Notes under the pieces: model-generated
What the model was told of the DNA's origin: nothing
The model's database searches: none
Seen by the model: the letters and a program-made list of their open reading frames with translations, nothing else
Made by a program: the position numbers and the translations under genes
Shown: positions 8,801-15,855 of the stretch, piece after piece
Layout: the number at the start of each line of letters is the position of its first letter
Numbering within the stretch: position 1 is the first letter of the stretch
NCBI GenBank assembly: GCA_041301185.1
Contig: JBFYSV010000010.1
Span: 1-21,951, forward strand
Direction of reading: 5' to 3'
From: JAQBDA01 sp041301185
GTDB taxonomy: Bacteria > Chloroflexota > Anaerolineae > Anaerolineales > UBA4823
DNA: 21,951 bases

Positions 8801-10443
8801 GCCACCGGGTTGGCTGCGACGGTGATCTCTCTGATCTTGGGGCACTGGCGCACATCGTTCGCCATCACCGCCGCCGCAATCAGGGAGCTGGTGCCTGGGG
8901 GAAGCTGGCCCACGTTATAATCGATCTCATAAGGAGCCTGGCTGTCAGATCCCAGCGGAAGTAGAACGCCGTCGGGCAGCTCGACGTGAAAGTCCACCCG
9001 CTCCACCGCCGCCCCATTGATTATCTGCAGGTTGGCGGTGAATTTGTTATCCAGCGTGACCCCGCTCAGGTAGGTGCCGAAGTCTTTACGGATAAGCGAC
9101 GCAAGGATGCTATTCATGTGCCCGGCCGCGAAGGCGCTGCCGAAGCTGTCTGCCCCCTGGGTAGATTGTGTGCTGGCCCCTGCGCTAACCAGCAAGCCGC
9201 GGTCGGTGTACAGGGCTTTCAGGCTGGAAACGCTGGCCTGGTTGTCTTTGGGGGTGCAATACTTGCCACTCACCGGATCCAGCTCGGCGCCAGCCAGGAT
9301 TGCCCGGATGGAAAGCCCTATATCTGAGGCGGCGCTAATCAGGATCTCCTCTGAAGCTGCCGGGTGAGCCAGCTGGCCCACCACCACCGCCAGGTACAGG
9401 CCGGGGCGGACCCCATCCAGTACAAAGCCCCCGGAGGGGGACAGCAGTGCAGTATAGAGCGCATCGCCAGCCTGGTTGAGCAGCTGCACTTCGGCCGCCT
9501 GACCGGGATCGATCAGACCCGCTTCCACCAGGCCGTTGACCGTACCAGGGGCAGCCGGGTCGACAGTGAAATCGGCACAGCCAAAAACACCCTGCGCCGT
9601 ACCTGAAACAGCCGCGCAAACTTGTGCCGCCCCTTCCGGCGCGCCAGCGGGAACTTCCAGGCTGGCAGTGTAAGCGCCCGCCTCACCTGGGATAGCTTCC
9701 CCGGCGTTAAAGGTGGCGCCATCGAACAACCAGGCCAGGCGCACTCCGCCAAACCCGGCTGGGGCAACACCCTCAACCTGTACTACCTGCCCGGCATAAC
9801 CGTGCGCCGGGTCAACGCTGATGGTCGGCTTGGGCGCTCCCGGGATGACTGCCGGGATATCTGCATTTGCCCCGCCAGCCGAGCTGAGAATGCTGATCTG
9901 GTCCAGGTAGAACACGGCCTGGGGGGCGCCGCTGTTCTCGCCAATATTCAGCCGGGCAATTTCCGCCGGGCTGCCCAGCGAGTCCAACCCCACCACGATC
10001 TGGCTCCATTGATCGGCAGGCGCGTTGAAGTCGAAGGATGGGCCTTCGCCGCCAGCATCGCTGGTCTGCAAGACCAGGCTGAGCGCCCGGTCTGTGCCGG
10101 GGGCGTAGATAAAGAAGGATACTGCGTAAAAATCAGCGGCTTGCAATGCAGGGGTAGTGCGTAGCGAGAAACCGGCATAGGCCGCGTTGAAGGTTACGGC
10201 AATCGAGGCTGGCCCGTTCAGAGTTGGAGCGGTGTTATCAAACGCCAGCGTGCTGTCCCACGACCAATCCTCCCAGCCGGACGCCAACGCGTCGGCGTAT
10301 AAAACCAGATCAGCCGCTGGTAACGCCGGCGTTTGGGGATGATCCGGCAAAGACCGGGCTTGGGCGGGCGAAACGATGTTCGCGGCGCTCGTGAATATGA
10401 GAACAAAAACCATCAAGAGCCGAAAGAACCAAGCGGATCTCAT
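5836..10443 (-). CDS. Giant secreted protein with CBM-like, CARDB and FN3-like domains
   Basis: A 1535-residue exported protein of unknown function. Residues 1-30 are a signal peptide ending AQARS. A jellyroll domain resembling carbohydrate-binding modules spans about 48-188, an Ig-like domain about 205-295, and a carboxypeptidase-regulatory-like beta domain about 299-355. A long central region follows. Residues about 870-1290 contain repeated blocks such as ALVAWAQTD, TLAWVRDVDGD and VLAWTYDTDG, suggestive of beta-propeller blades. A low-complexity GEDNPA repeat lies near 1244-1260. A CARDB domain (about 1329-1426, with NLG and SSANNTA motifs) and an FN3-like domain (about 1429-1520) precede the C-terminal IYMPLVLMQ. 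AAAGAGG stands about 10 nt before the ATG. No active site was recognised; a cell-surface binding or structural role is inference. Confidence 0.85.
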   Translation of the reverse strand: MRSAWFFRLLMVFVLIFTSAANIVSPAQARSLPDHPQTPALPAADLVLYADALASGWEDWSWDSTLAFDNTAPTLNGPASIAVTFNAAYAGFSLRTTPALQAADFYAVSFFIYAPGTDRALSLVLQTSDAGGEGPSFDFNAPADQWSQIVVGLDSLGSPAEIARLNIGENSGAPQAVFYLDQISILSSAGGANADIPAVIPGAPKPTISVDPAHGYAGQVVQVEGVAPAGFGGVRLAWLFDGATFNAGEAIPGEAGAYTASLEVPAGAPEGAAQVCAAVSGTAQGVFGCADFTVDPAAPGTVNGLVEAGLIDPGQAAEVQLLNQAGDALYTALLSPSGGFVLDGVRPGLYLAVVVGQLAHPAASEEILISAASDIGLSIRAILAGAELDPVSGKYCTPKDNQASVSSLKALYTDRGLLVSAGASTQSTQGADSFGSAFAAGHMNSILASLIRKDFGTYLSGVTLDNKFTANLQIINGAAVERVDFHVELPDGVLLPLGSDSQAPYEIDYNVGQLPPGTSSLIAAAVMANDVRQCPKIREITVAANPVASPHYQPAAYANWDAGAQVYRFGGTLPNLGGLLPLAFPAQPTSLPLIGNIQSKLGAGLALSGILHLDGVMQIEVMSVGAQAVLLGLPVFNQTQAVNPPKDGRFYAGTDLRNFDNLSISTGPRTLWENRYDQTVFNSILFTYFGIVTVGASIKIGVSGELILDATIYPLMPEIDMTLMPVMGAYLSVGLWVNVLVLASAGVDAIPSVHLGLPLHINTWDGRGAWFDDPCYGMRVDLKAWAKIDYLFDVWRAEATFNLFKDDEPDGCLYAAQLIAQLEQQAEANAAVAPPNPRVMASPQVAASFSGRVISVYVEDRTPLAELPSPAVMARFKDLQSGDWLPAVQISDGQHAVNDPAAAFFGFDGEEALVAWAQTDMTQTEEEAADSMDDYLNQLEIYTNRWDGQVWSGPQALTTDLQGDGFPVLAGDADGVTLAWVRDVDGDSTTTADMIIAVRDWSPQTGLGDLQTLTGGPGGLNAQVSIARQEADPGTDTVLAWTYDTDGSPETLEDRRLQLAVRGQAADPTEWVLLNPQPLPPRVENPSLTFESGDPQQLRLAFGVHNLEGDGQSSAAMSDNVSIWTAQIDLGVVPAAITAQALLDSAGSAVRGERPRLQTDDLGETLLIFRRFGEQGSQGQLGQAAVSQYILDGGKSNFSPPVYLTGGLSQNWQTAAALNPDSGQLELLTVQRPAINPAALQALGAGEDNPAGEDNPAGENSPADEASLLSPAALSSAAAQVALLRSLTPEPLAASLSGVTTLTGANDNDPLIALSYSNDGDPALDPQLQLSQPHAVIGSSVAVTATVRNLGRTDVPAVVRFYRGLPGSGVLVSESVPDLLEVGEVKYVSGSYSVEGGEEPVYAEVVIDPLYAEASSANNTATASLGALPAPQLASVQPSQVFETGLEIAILPSAAQAVSGYRVLRSQAPGGPYELVGETTGNVHYDLGLTVDQTYCYVVQAYDRTGLVSPNSQEVCNLVPGKVSSDIYMPLVLMQ
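6665..6712 (-). repeat. 18-nt in-frame tandem repeat (GEDNPA)
   Basis: About three copies of an 18-nt unit within the 1535-residue gene encode GEDNPA, GEDNPA and GENSPA. The unit length is a multiple of three, so copy-number changes keep the frame. It probably forms a flexible acidic linker between the propeller-like region and the CARDB domain. Confidence 0.65.
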
Positions 10444-10771
10444 TATATATAAACCTCTTTATCGAACACGATGTTTGGGATAAAAAGGATTATAAGACTA
10501 ATATTGTCCTATTAGGGGGTGATTAATGGGTGATCTATCCGGGGATAAAGCCATCAGGTTGCTTCGCCAAAGAGCGGCTCGCAACGACGGGTCCTAGATC
10601 TTTAGGAGCAAGCTCTGCGATGCAATCCCCGCCCGGGTCAGAGCGGGGTCCATTCGATGTGCAGTAAAGCAACCCGCCCTTACAACGTGGGGCTGTCCTA
10701 AAAGCAGGGCGAAGCGTGGTCTTACCGCGATATATTCCGATGATTTCCAGGCTCTTCGAGAGCCTTTCCGC
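10444..10771. other. 328-nt intergenic region with promoter and repeat
   Basis: This gap separates two minus-strand genes. A TATAAT on the minus strand (10494-10489) lies 46 nt before the start of the downstream secreted protein gene and may be its -10 box, though no convincing -35 is visible. At 10749-10765 a 7-bp hairpin AGGCTCT-TCG-AGAGCCT follows the degV stop but lacks a minus-strand T-run. Positions 10557-10588 hold a REP-like repeat. I see no gene in the rest. Confidence 0.5.
10557..10588. repeat. REP-like dispersed repeat of the GTCxTTGCGAG...CGAAGCAA type
   Basis: Read on the minus strand the segment begins GTCGTTGCGAG and ends GGCGAAGCAACC. This resembles a widespread family of intergenic repeats (GTCATTGCGAG...CGAAGCAA) known from many environmental genomes. 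It is identified by resemblance only. Confidence 0.45.
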
Positions 10772-11635
10772 TTACTGGATATCTTCCATCAGCTTCATCG
10801 GCAGCACCGTCGCGCCGACGATCCCCGGGCCGGTGTGCACGCCCAGCACCGGCGAGATGCGCTGGATTTCCAGGCGGGCGATGTTGAGGCGCTCGCTCAG
10901 CAGGCTGGCTAAGCTATCGGCTTTCTCCCCGAACTTACCGTGCAGCACAGAGACCCACACCGGCACATCTCGCGGGTAAAGCTCCGCCAGGTGATCGCCA
11001 ATCTCTTGCAGGGCGCGCCCGATAGTGCGCGCCTTGGATACGGTGCTGTATTTGCCGTCGGTCTTATCCACGTGGATGACCGGCTTGAGCCCTAGCAGCG
11101 AGCCTGCCAGCGCCTGGACGCGGCCAATCCGCCCGCCGCGCGCCAGGTAGGTGAGGGTATCCAGGGTGTAGATCACCTCAGTGGATTTGCGGATCACCTC
11201 CAGGCGCTCCAGGATGGCATCCTTTGCCCACCCGGCTTTCACCGCCTGGGCGGCTGCCAGCACCTGGAAGCGTTCCCCACCGGAAAGGGTCAGGGTATCG
11301 ACGACGTGGATCTGGTTGGGGGCAAAATTCTTGGCAGCCTGAACGGCGGAGTTGAGCGTGCCGCTCAAGCCGGACGAGATATGGATCGAGAGCACCTGCT
11401 CGCCCTTCTCGGCGACTTTGCGGTAGATCTCTGTGAATATCCCCTCCGAAGGCTGGGCGGTAGTCGGGATAACCGGCTGCATGGCTTCCAGACGGTCGTA
11501 AAACTGGTCGGGGGTGAGGTCGCTGGCGTTGACCTCCCCCTCGGGGAATTGAATAAATAAGGGGGCGATGGTGACGCCAAGCTCTTGCGCTTCCGCGGGC
11601 GTCAGGTCTGCGGCGCAGTCGGTGACAATTTTCAT
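10772..11635 (-). CDS. DegV family protein (fatty-acid binding)
   Basis: A 287-residue cytoplasmic protein of the DegV family. These proteins bind a fatty acid between two alpha/beta domains; in Firmicutes some (FakB) present it to a fatty-acid kinase. Visible family features are the N-terminal TDCAADL (residues 5-11), the TTAQPS segment (58-63), the SSGLSGT loop (87-93), a LTYLARGGRIGR block in the middle, and HTGPGIVGA near the C-terminus (267-275). The length is normal for the family. AGGAG at 11644-11648 (minus strand) is 8 nt from the ATG. The neighbours are unrelated, so it is probably a single-gene unit. Whether a FakA-type partner exists elsewhere cannot be seen. Confidence 0.9.
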   Translation of the reverse strand: MKIVTDCAADLTPAEAQELGVTIAPLFIQFPEGEVNASDLTPDQFYDRLEAMQPVIPTTAQPSEGIFTEIYRKVAEKGEQVLSIHISSGLSGTLNSAVQAAKNFAPNQIHVVDTLTLSGGERFQVLAAAQAVKAGWAKDAILERLEVIRKSTEVIYTLDTLTYLARGGRIGRVQALAGSLLGLKPVIHVDKTDGKYSTVSKARTIGRALQEIGDHLAELYPRDVPVWVSVLHGKFGEKADSLASLLSERLNIARLEIQRISPVLGVHTGPGIVGATVLPMKLMEDIQ

Positions 11636-11758
11636 TCGAATGGCTCCTGGTTTATTTGTGTTTAAAAATTACGGCCTTTATTATCTCATAATTCCACTTT
11701 TCGGGGAGCGGAAATTGCGGGCAGGCAGGTTGCCTTGGCTTTGAGCCTGGACAAGACA

Positions 11759-13129
11759 CTAGAAAGCCTTCATGAGCTCTTTTCCATTGGGATGCCCGCC
11801 CTGCCCGCGCCAAACACCATCCCCATGGGCAATGTACCAGAGCAGGATATAGGCAGTGATCTCGCGATTCATGCTGCAGCGAGGGCTGGAAGCAGGCTGC
11901 CCGTACTCACTGGGTGCGAACACGCGGCTATAGCAATCTCCCGCACAGTGCCAGTAGCAAAAGCAGGCACGGCATTTCTCCCTGCGCTGGGCCAGGGTTT
12001 CATGCAAGGCTCGCCGCGACTCGTGGTCGACGACGAGATGCCTATCATCCATGAACCCCACTCGAGCTGCATCGAACAATGGAAACTCGTCATCGGTAGC
12101 CTCAAAGCAGCCAACCACCACTCCGGAGGGTGAGACAGTCAACAAGGAATACGGCGCCTGGCAAAAAGACTGGGTGAGCACCCATGGGCGGGCACCCGAA
12201 TAGATCAGCTCCCGACCAGCCCGGACCGCAATCTCAAAAGCCTGCTTAAAGCCTTCAATAAATGCCTCGGCTTCAGGCGGGCTGGGCGCCCGGTGCGTGC
12301 CGCGCAGGGTGTTAAAGGCCGGCTCGACCTGGATCGCCTGGGCACTGGTCGCCTCGCATAGAAAGGCAACATCTTCGGGCAGGCTACCCGGCCAGGGCGG
12401 TAATGACGTCATGCGTATGCTGTACTTAAAGCCGGCATCATCCAGAGCCCGGATGGTGTGCATCACTGCCGGGGAGGATGGTCTACCACTGGCAAGAGGC
12501 CGCTGGTGGTTTTGGGTATCGGGACAGCCATCGACCGACAAGCCCACCCCATCCAGGTTCTGGATAATCCATTCGCGCTGGGGTTTCGACCAGACTCCGT
12601 TGCTGACCATGGAGGTATGGAAAGGGAGATCTTTGGTTCGAGCATAAGTCACAGCTTCCTGGATGACATCCAGAGCTTGCACCGGCTCGCCGCCGCCGTG
12701 AAAGATCAGATTAAACCTCGGCCTTGCTTGCTCGAGCGCATTTTAATATACGATGTCAACGGCTGCGCGTGCCATCTCTGGAGTGAGATCCTGCACCCCC
12801 CGCTCTCCTCCGCCTGCATAGCAATAGATGCAGCGCAGGTTGCACCGGCTGGTTAGGAGCAGCACCGCCGAGGTTGGCTTAAACTCACAATCTGGCAGTG
12901 GAGGAGGTGGAGGATCTGGTTTCAAGAACCCGATCTTCTCTAGAAAATCGCATGCGTCCGGATGGTTATCTGAGGAAAATGCCTCCTCGCCGGGCTGTTC
13001 CGAACCTGGTCCCTTGCCAAGCAATCCCAGGGTCAGGTCTGCCATAGCCTGGTTTCCGATGAAAGCCAGGCGGCGTAAGGGTCGGTAGAGCAGTACTTTG
13101 TCTTCCACGGGCACAGCAAAGACTTCCAT
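11759..13129 (-). pseudogene. Radical SAM/SPASM maturase, reading frame broken by one in-frame TAA
   Basis: A single frame of 456 codons encodes a complete radical SAM enzyme except for TAA at codon 129 (12745-12743). Codons 1-80 resemble an N-terminal peptide-recognition (PqqD/RRE-like) domain, with a YRPLRRLAFIGNQA stretch. The radical SAM cluster motif CNLRCIYC is at codons 96-103. Immediately after the TAA the frame continues NALEQARPRFNLIFHGGGEP, placing the SAM-binding GGEP motif at 146-149. The SPASM region has Cys at about 323, 341, 386, 389, 391, 395, 399 and 418, including CRACFCYWHCAGDC. GGGAGG lies 5 nt before the ATG, and the gene starts 46 nt after the Cys-tail protein gene, so the two are probably co-transcribed. 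The two pieces are 12743-13129 and, from an in-frame GTG, 11759-12682. CAA to TAA would explain the stop. A recent nonsense mutation or a base error is more likely than a working split enzyme. Confidence 0.85.
12743..12745 (-). other. In-frame TAA inside the radical SAM frame
   Basis: The codon is flanked by TAT (Tyr128) and AAT (Asn130). There is no frameshift, as both halves lie in the same frame. TAA is not a known selenocysteine or pyrrolysine codon, and TAA ends other genes in the window. Confidence 0.9.
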
Positions 13130-13175
13130 GCAATCCCTCCCAGCAACGGTTGGCCCAGACGCTCAGTACCTATGA

Positions 13176-13940
13176 TCAGAAGTAGTAGACACACCCACAA
13201 GGAATGTAGTAATCGCAACCACACGGAACGTCATAGTCGCAGACGCAGGGAGGAAGATAGTCGCAGGGGCAGACGTGGTAATCGCAGACGCAAGGAACTT
13301 CATAGTCACAGGGGCAGTAGTAGTAGACACACCCACATGGAATATCACCATCGCAGGCGCAGGGAACATCACCATCGCAGGTGCAGGGGACATACGCTTC
13401 GCAAGTGCAGGGAGGCTCCGGAAATGCTTTGTGAATGAGGGGCAAAAATAACTTGAATTCCTCATTGGCGAGCAGGACGGTCGCCTCGACCGGCCGCGGG
13501 TCCAGATCGGCAGGCGCAATCAAAGACACCCGTACCGGGATGACTTCCCCGGGGGATAGATTGGGCAGACTTATCGAACTTGCAGCCTGCCACAGCCCAG
13601 CCCCAACCAGGCTCAACACAGCGCCTTCACCCCAGGGCTGGTCGGCATTGTTCTTGAGGTACCAGATCTTGGTCAAAGATTGACCGGGCTGTAATTCCGG
13701 TTGGGTTAATTGGGTGCTGTGGGCAACCAGCTGGACGCGACGCCCCAGCATGTCCTTGACTCCGGATAGGCTGGCAACAACCGCACCCGCACCGGCCGCG
13801 ATTGCCAGTCTCAGAAAATCCCGCCGGCTGAACGCCCACCCTGTGTCTTCTTTCTCAGGCTTAAATACCTGAGGTTCATCATCGCCTCTGGGTTTGCGTT
13901 GCCTATCCTCGGTTTTAATTTTTTCCTCCTGACCTGGCAT
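13176..13940 (-). CDS. Tat-exported protein with Ig-like domain and CxC-repeat tail (candidate maturase substrate)
   Basis: 254 residues. The N-terminus is long and charged, then SRRDFLRLA (38-46) with an Ala/Gly/Val-rich h-region is a twin-arginine signal. Residues about 70-160 match the pattern of an NBR1-type Ig-like domain (KIWYLKNNADQPWGEG; NLSPGEVIPVRVSL). FKLFLPLIHKAF (162-173) resembles the end signature of other secreted proteins here. The tail (178-254) holds all 20 cysteines as ten CxC motifs, first Cys at 178, 186, 194, 202, 209, 217, 224, 232, 240 and 248. Units look like VPCxCDYD, and two blocks end IPCGCVYY. No other Cys occurs in the protein. The radical SAM gene follows 46 nt downstream. 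Tat export suggests folding or modification in the cytoplasm. Function is unknown: it could carry thioether crosslinks, bind metal, or form disulfide-linked surface structures. The start is uncertain because AGGAGG lies just inside the ATG. Confidence 0.8.
   Translation of the reverse strand: MPGQEEKIKTEDRQRKPRGDDEPQVFKPEKEDTGWAFSRRDFLRLAIAAGAGAVVASLSGVKDMLGRRVQLVAHSTQLTQPELQPGQSLTKIWYLKNNADQPWGEGAVLSLVGAGLWQAASSISLPNLSPGEVIPVRVSLIAPADLDPRPVEATVLLANEEFKLFLPLIHKAFPEPPCTCEAYVPCTCDGDVPCACDGDIPCGCVYYYCPCDYEVPCVCDYHVCPCDYLPPCVCDYDVPCGCDYYIPCGCVYYF
13182..13343 (-). repeat. Internal duplication in the Cys-rich coding tail
   Basis: The 24-nt segments at 13182-13205 and 13320-13343 differ at one base and are exactly 138 nt (46 codons) apart. 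Both encode the IPCGCVYY block. The 24-nt (8-codon) periodicity in between shows that the tail grew by tandem duplication. Confidence 0.75.
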
Positions 13941-14223
13941 GCCTAAATTGGCTGAAGAAACCCATTTTCGCAGGCTAAATTAAAAGCCAGTATCCAATTG
14001 CCTCGAACCGCGGAAAAAAAGTTTTCGATATCCCACCCCATTCCCAATGGTTATCCATGGTGCAAAAAACCCTTCAAACCAGTTGCCTGGCGCTTTGATT
14101 CCGCACCAAAAACTAATTAACTGTATACAGCAAAAAAAACGGAGTCAAGCAAGGCACTTGACTATACCCGGTCAATCCAACTAAAATGCTGATGTACCCA
14201 CAAAAAGGAGCATGTGCCACACC
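13941..14223. promoter_or_regulatory. Divergent intergenic region with a palindrome
   Basis: This region separates the divergently read Tat-Cys gene and the dinB-like gene. It is AT-rich, with several A/T runs. CTGTATACAG at 14121-14130 is a perfect 10-bp palindrome and a candidate operator. On the minus strand TTGACT (14148-14143) followed after 15 nt by TATACA is a possible promoter overlapping that palindrome. No small gene was seen. Confidence 0.45.
14158..14187 (+). promoter_or_regulatory. Sigma70-type promoter for the DinB-like gene
   Basis: TTGACT (14158-14163), an 18-nt spacer and TAAAAT (14182-14187) match the housekeeping consensus well. The start point would fall near 14194, about 30 nt before the chosen ATG. 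Confidence 0.65.
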
Positions 14224-14712
14224 ATGAACGCAGACGCCTTTCGCCATTTCTACGAGTACCACTTCACCGAAAACCACAAGATTTGGAACGCCTGTACCGC
14301 TTCACTCTCCCCCGAGCAGTTCACCCAGGAGACGGGTTACTCGCACGGGTCGGTGCGCAACCAGATCGTCCACCTGATCAGCGCCGATGATACCTGGTTC
14401 AGCGCATTGCGCGGCTTTGACGTCCCAGAACCGCTTGACCCTGCCGGTTTTGACAATTTGAAAGACATTCTAACCCACTGGGACAGCGTCGAGCAGAGTA
14501 TGCGCGATTACCTGGCAAACCTGGGCGACGAGATGCTCTATGAGAAACCGTTCCCAGAAGGCGAGGATAAAGACCTGATCTTGTGGCAGGTGCTGCTGCA
14601 CGTCGCCAACCACGGCACGGATCATCGCGCCCAGATCCTCAGAATGCTCAACGACCTGGGCGTGAAAACCACCTCACAGGATTACATTTTCTTCATCTTT
14701 GATAATCTGTAG
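14224..14712 (+). CDS. DinB family metal-binding protein
   Basis: A 162-residue four-helix-bundle protein of the DinB/YfiT superfamily, whose members bind a divalent metal and include thiol-dependent transferases and many proteins of unknown role. The expected histidine triad is visible: His50 in QIVHLISADDTWF, and His130 and His134 in HVANHGTDHRAQI. Length is typical. An upstream in-frame ATG at 14212 is only 1 nt from the AAGGAG site (14205-14210), whereas the ATG at 14224 is 13 nt away, so the latter was chosen. The gene has its own promoter and looks monocistronic. The substrate cannot be inferred; a DNA-damage role implied by the family name is not supported. Confidence 0.85.
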   Translation: MNADAFRHFYEYHFTENHKIWNACTASLSPEQFTQETGYSHGSVRNQIVHLISADDTWFSALRGFDVPEPLDPAGFDNLKDILTHWDSVEQSMRDYLANLGDEMLYEKPFPEGEDKDLILWQVLLHVANHGTDHRAQILRMLNDLGVKTTSQDYIFFIFDNL

Positions 14713-14813
14713 ACCTCGCTGCAGCGGTGCGGGGCGATCACACCCTGTAACCTGGCAGCCGCCCGAGAAAGCTAACCGCCTCACATCCACATACCATATT
14801 TGGAGCCTTGCCT

Positions 14814-15776
14814 ATGCCGGATGTCATTACCCTGGGTGAAGTGGTCGTCGATATCTACGCCAACCCGATCAGTACCCCTCTCAAGGAAGCCACCGATTTC
14901 ACCATCGCCCTGGGCGGATCGCAGGCAAACGTCGCTGTCACGCTAACCCGCCTGGGGGCAACCGCCGGCTTTATCGGCAAAGCCGGGGCCGATCCCTTCG
15001 GCGAGCGCTTCATGGAGCTGCTGCGCTCGGAGGGCGTGGATACCAACCACTTTACCCAGGTGCGGGGCAGCCCGACCCCGGTCGCCTGGGTGGACGCTTC
15101 TGACCCGAAGAACGTGGACTTCATCTTTTACCGGGGCGCATCTGGGGAGCTGGCACCGGACGACATCGACCCGGCTTACATTGCCTCTGCCAGGCTGTTC
15201 CTGTACAACTCGGTCACCCTGACCGGCGGCAGCAAGGCTGCCGTCATGCACGCCGTCCGGCTGGCGAAACAAAACGGGGTGCTGGTTTCTTACGATGTGA
15301 ACTACCGCGCCCCTTTGTGGCCCGACCGGGCAGAAGCCCGGCAGCGCATCCTGGAAGGCATGCATGGGGCAGATATCCTGAAGGCCAACGAGGTGGATAT
15401 CGAGCTGCTCGCCGGGACGTCCAACCTGCCCGCCGCCGCCCGCTGGATTTTGGAACAGGGAGTGCAGCTGTGCCTGGTCACCCTGGGCTCCGGCGGGACG
15501 TACTACAACAACGGGCGAGCCGAGGGCCACGTGCCGGCATTCCCGGTGGATGCGGTGGATACCACCGGCTGCGGGGATGCCTTCGTGGGCGGGCTGGTGT
15601 ACGGGCTGCTGGGCACTTCCCTGGAGTTGCCCGCCCTGGATGAGCTCACCCTGCGCCAGCTGGTGGGCTACGCCAACGCGGTCGGCGCGCTGACCGCCAC
15701 CGGGATGGGGGCGATGGCGCCCCTGCCCACCCGGGCGCAGGTGGAGGCTTTTCTCTCTGAGCGGCAGGAAGGTTAA
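14814..15776 (+). CDS. PfkB family carbohydrate kinase
   Basis: A 320-residue ribokinase-fold enzyme that transfers phosphate from ATP to a sugar hydroxyl. The first PfkB signature is ALGGSQANVAVTLTRLG (32-48). The second is DTTGCGDAF (249-257), where the usual DTTGAGD has Cys for Ala; Asp255 is the expected catalytic base. Length and spacing are normal for fructokinase or 2-keto-3-deoxygluconate kinase types, but the exact sugar cannot be read from the sequence. GGAG at 14802-14805 lies 8 nt before the ATG at 14814, which is preferred to the TTG two codons earlier. Downstream, past a repeat element, are an SIS-domain sugar isomerase-like gene and an aminotransferase on the same strand, suggesting a sugar-phosphate pathway. 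Confidence 0.9.
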   Translation: MPDVITLGEVVVDIYANPISTPLKEATDFTIALGGSQANVAVTLTRLGATAGFIGKAGADPFGERFMELLRSEGVDTNHFTQVRGSPTPVAWVDASDPKNVDFIFYRGASGELAPDDIDPAYIASARLFLYNSVTLTGGSKAAVMHAVRLAKQNGVLVSYDVNYRAPLWPDRAEARQRILEGMHGADILKANEVDIELLAGTSNLPAAARWILEQGVQLCLVTLGSGGTYYNNGRAEGHVPAFPVDAVDTTGCGDAFVGGLVYGLLGTSLELPALDELTLRQLVGYANAVGALTATGMGAMAPLPTRAQVEAFLSERQEG

Positions 15777-15855
15777 GAACCTATCCAGACTCTCCCCCAA
15801 AGGGGTGGGAGAATATTGACGTGAGTATGGAATAAGCAATCGCATGCAATATAAA

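Noticed and set aside
12682..12745. Frameshift in the radical SAM gene
   Set aside because: Both halves lie in the same frame; only a single stop codon separates them.
13182..13412. CRISPR-like or non-coding tandem array
   Set aside because: The 24-nt units diverge in sequence but keep an in-frame CxC pattern; there are no constant repeats with unique spacers.
13172..13438. Plus-strand frame encoding an Arg/His-rich 88-residue peptide
   Set aside because: It is the antisense shadow of the Cys-tail gene; its periodic composition follows from the 24-nt coding repeat, and it lacks a ribosome-binding site.
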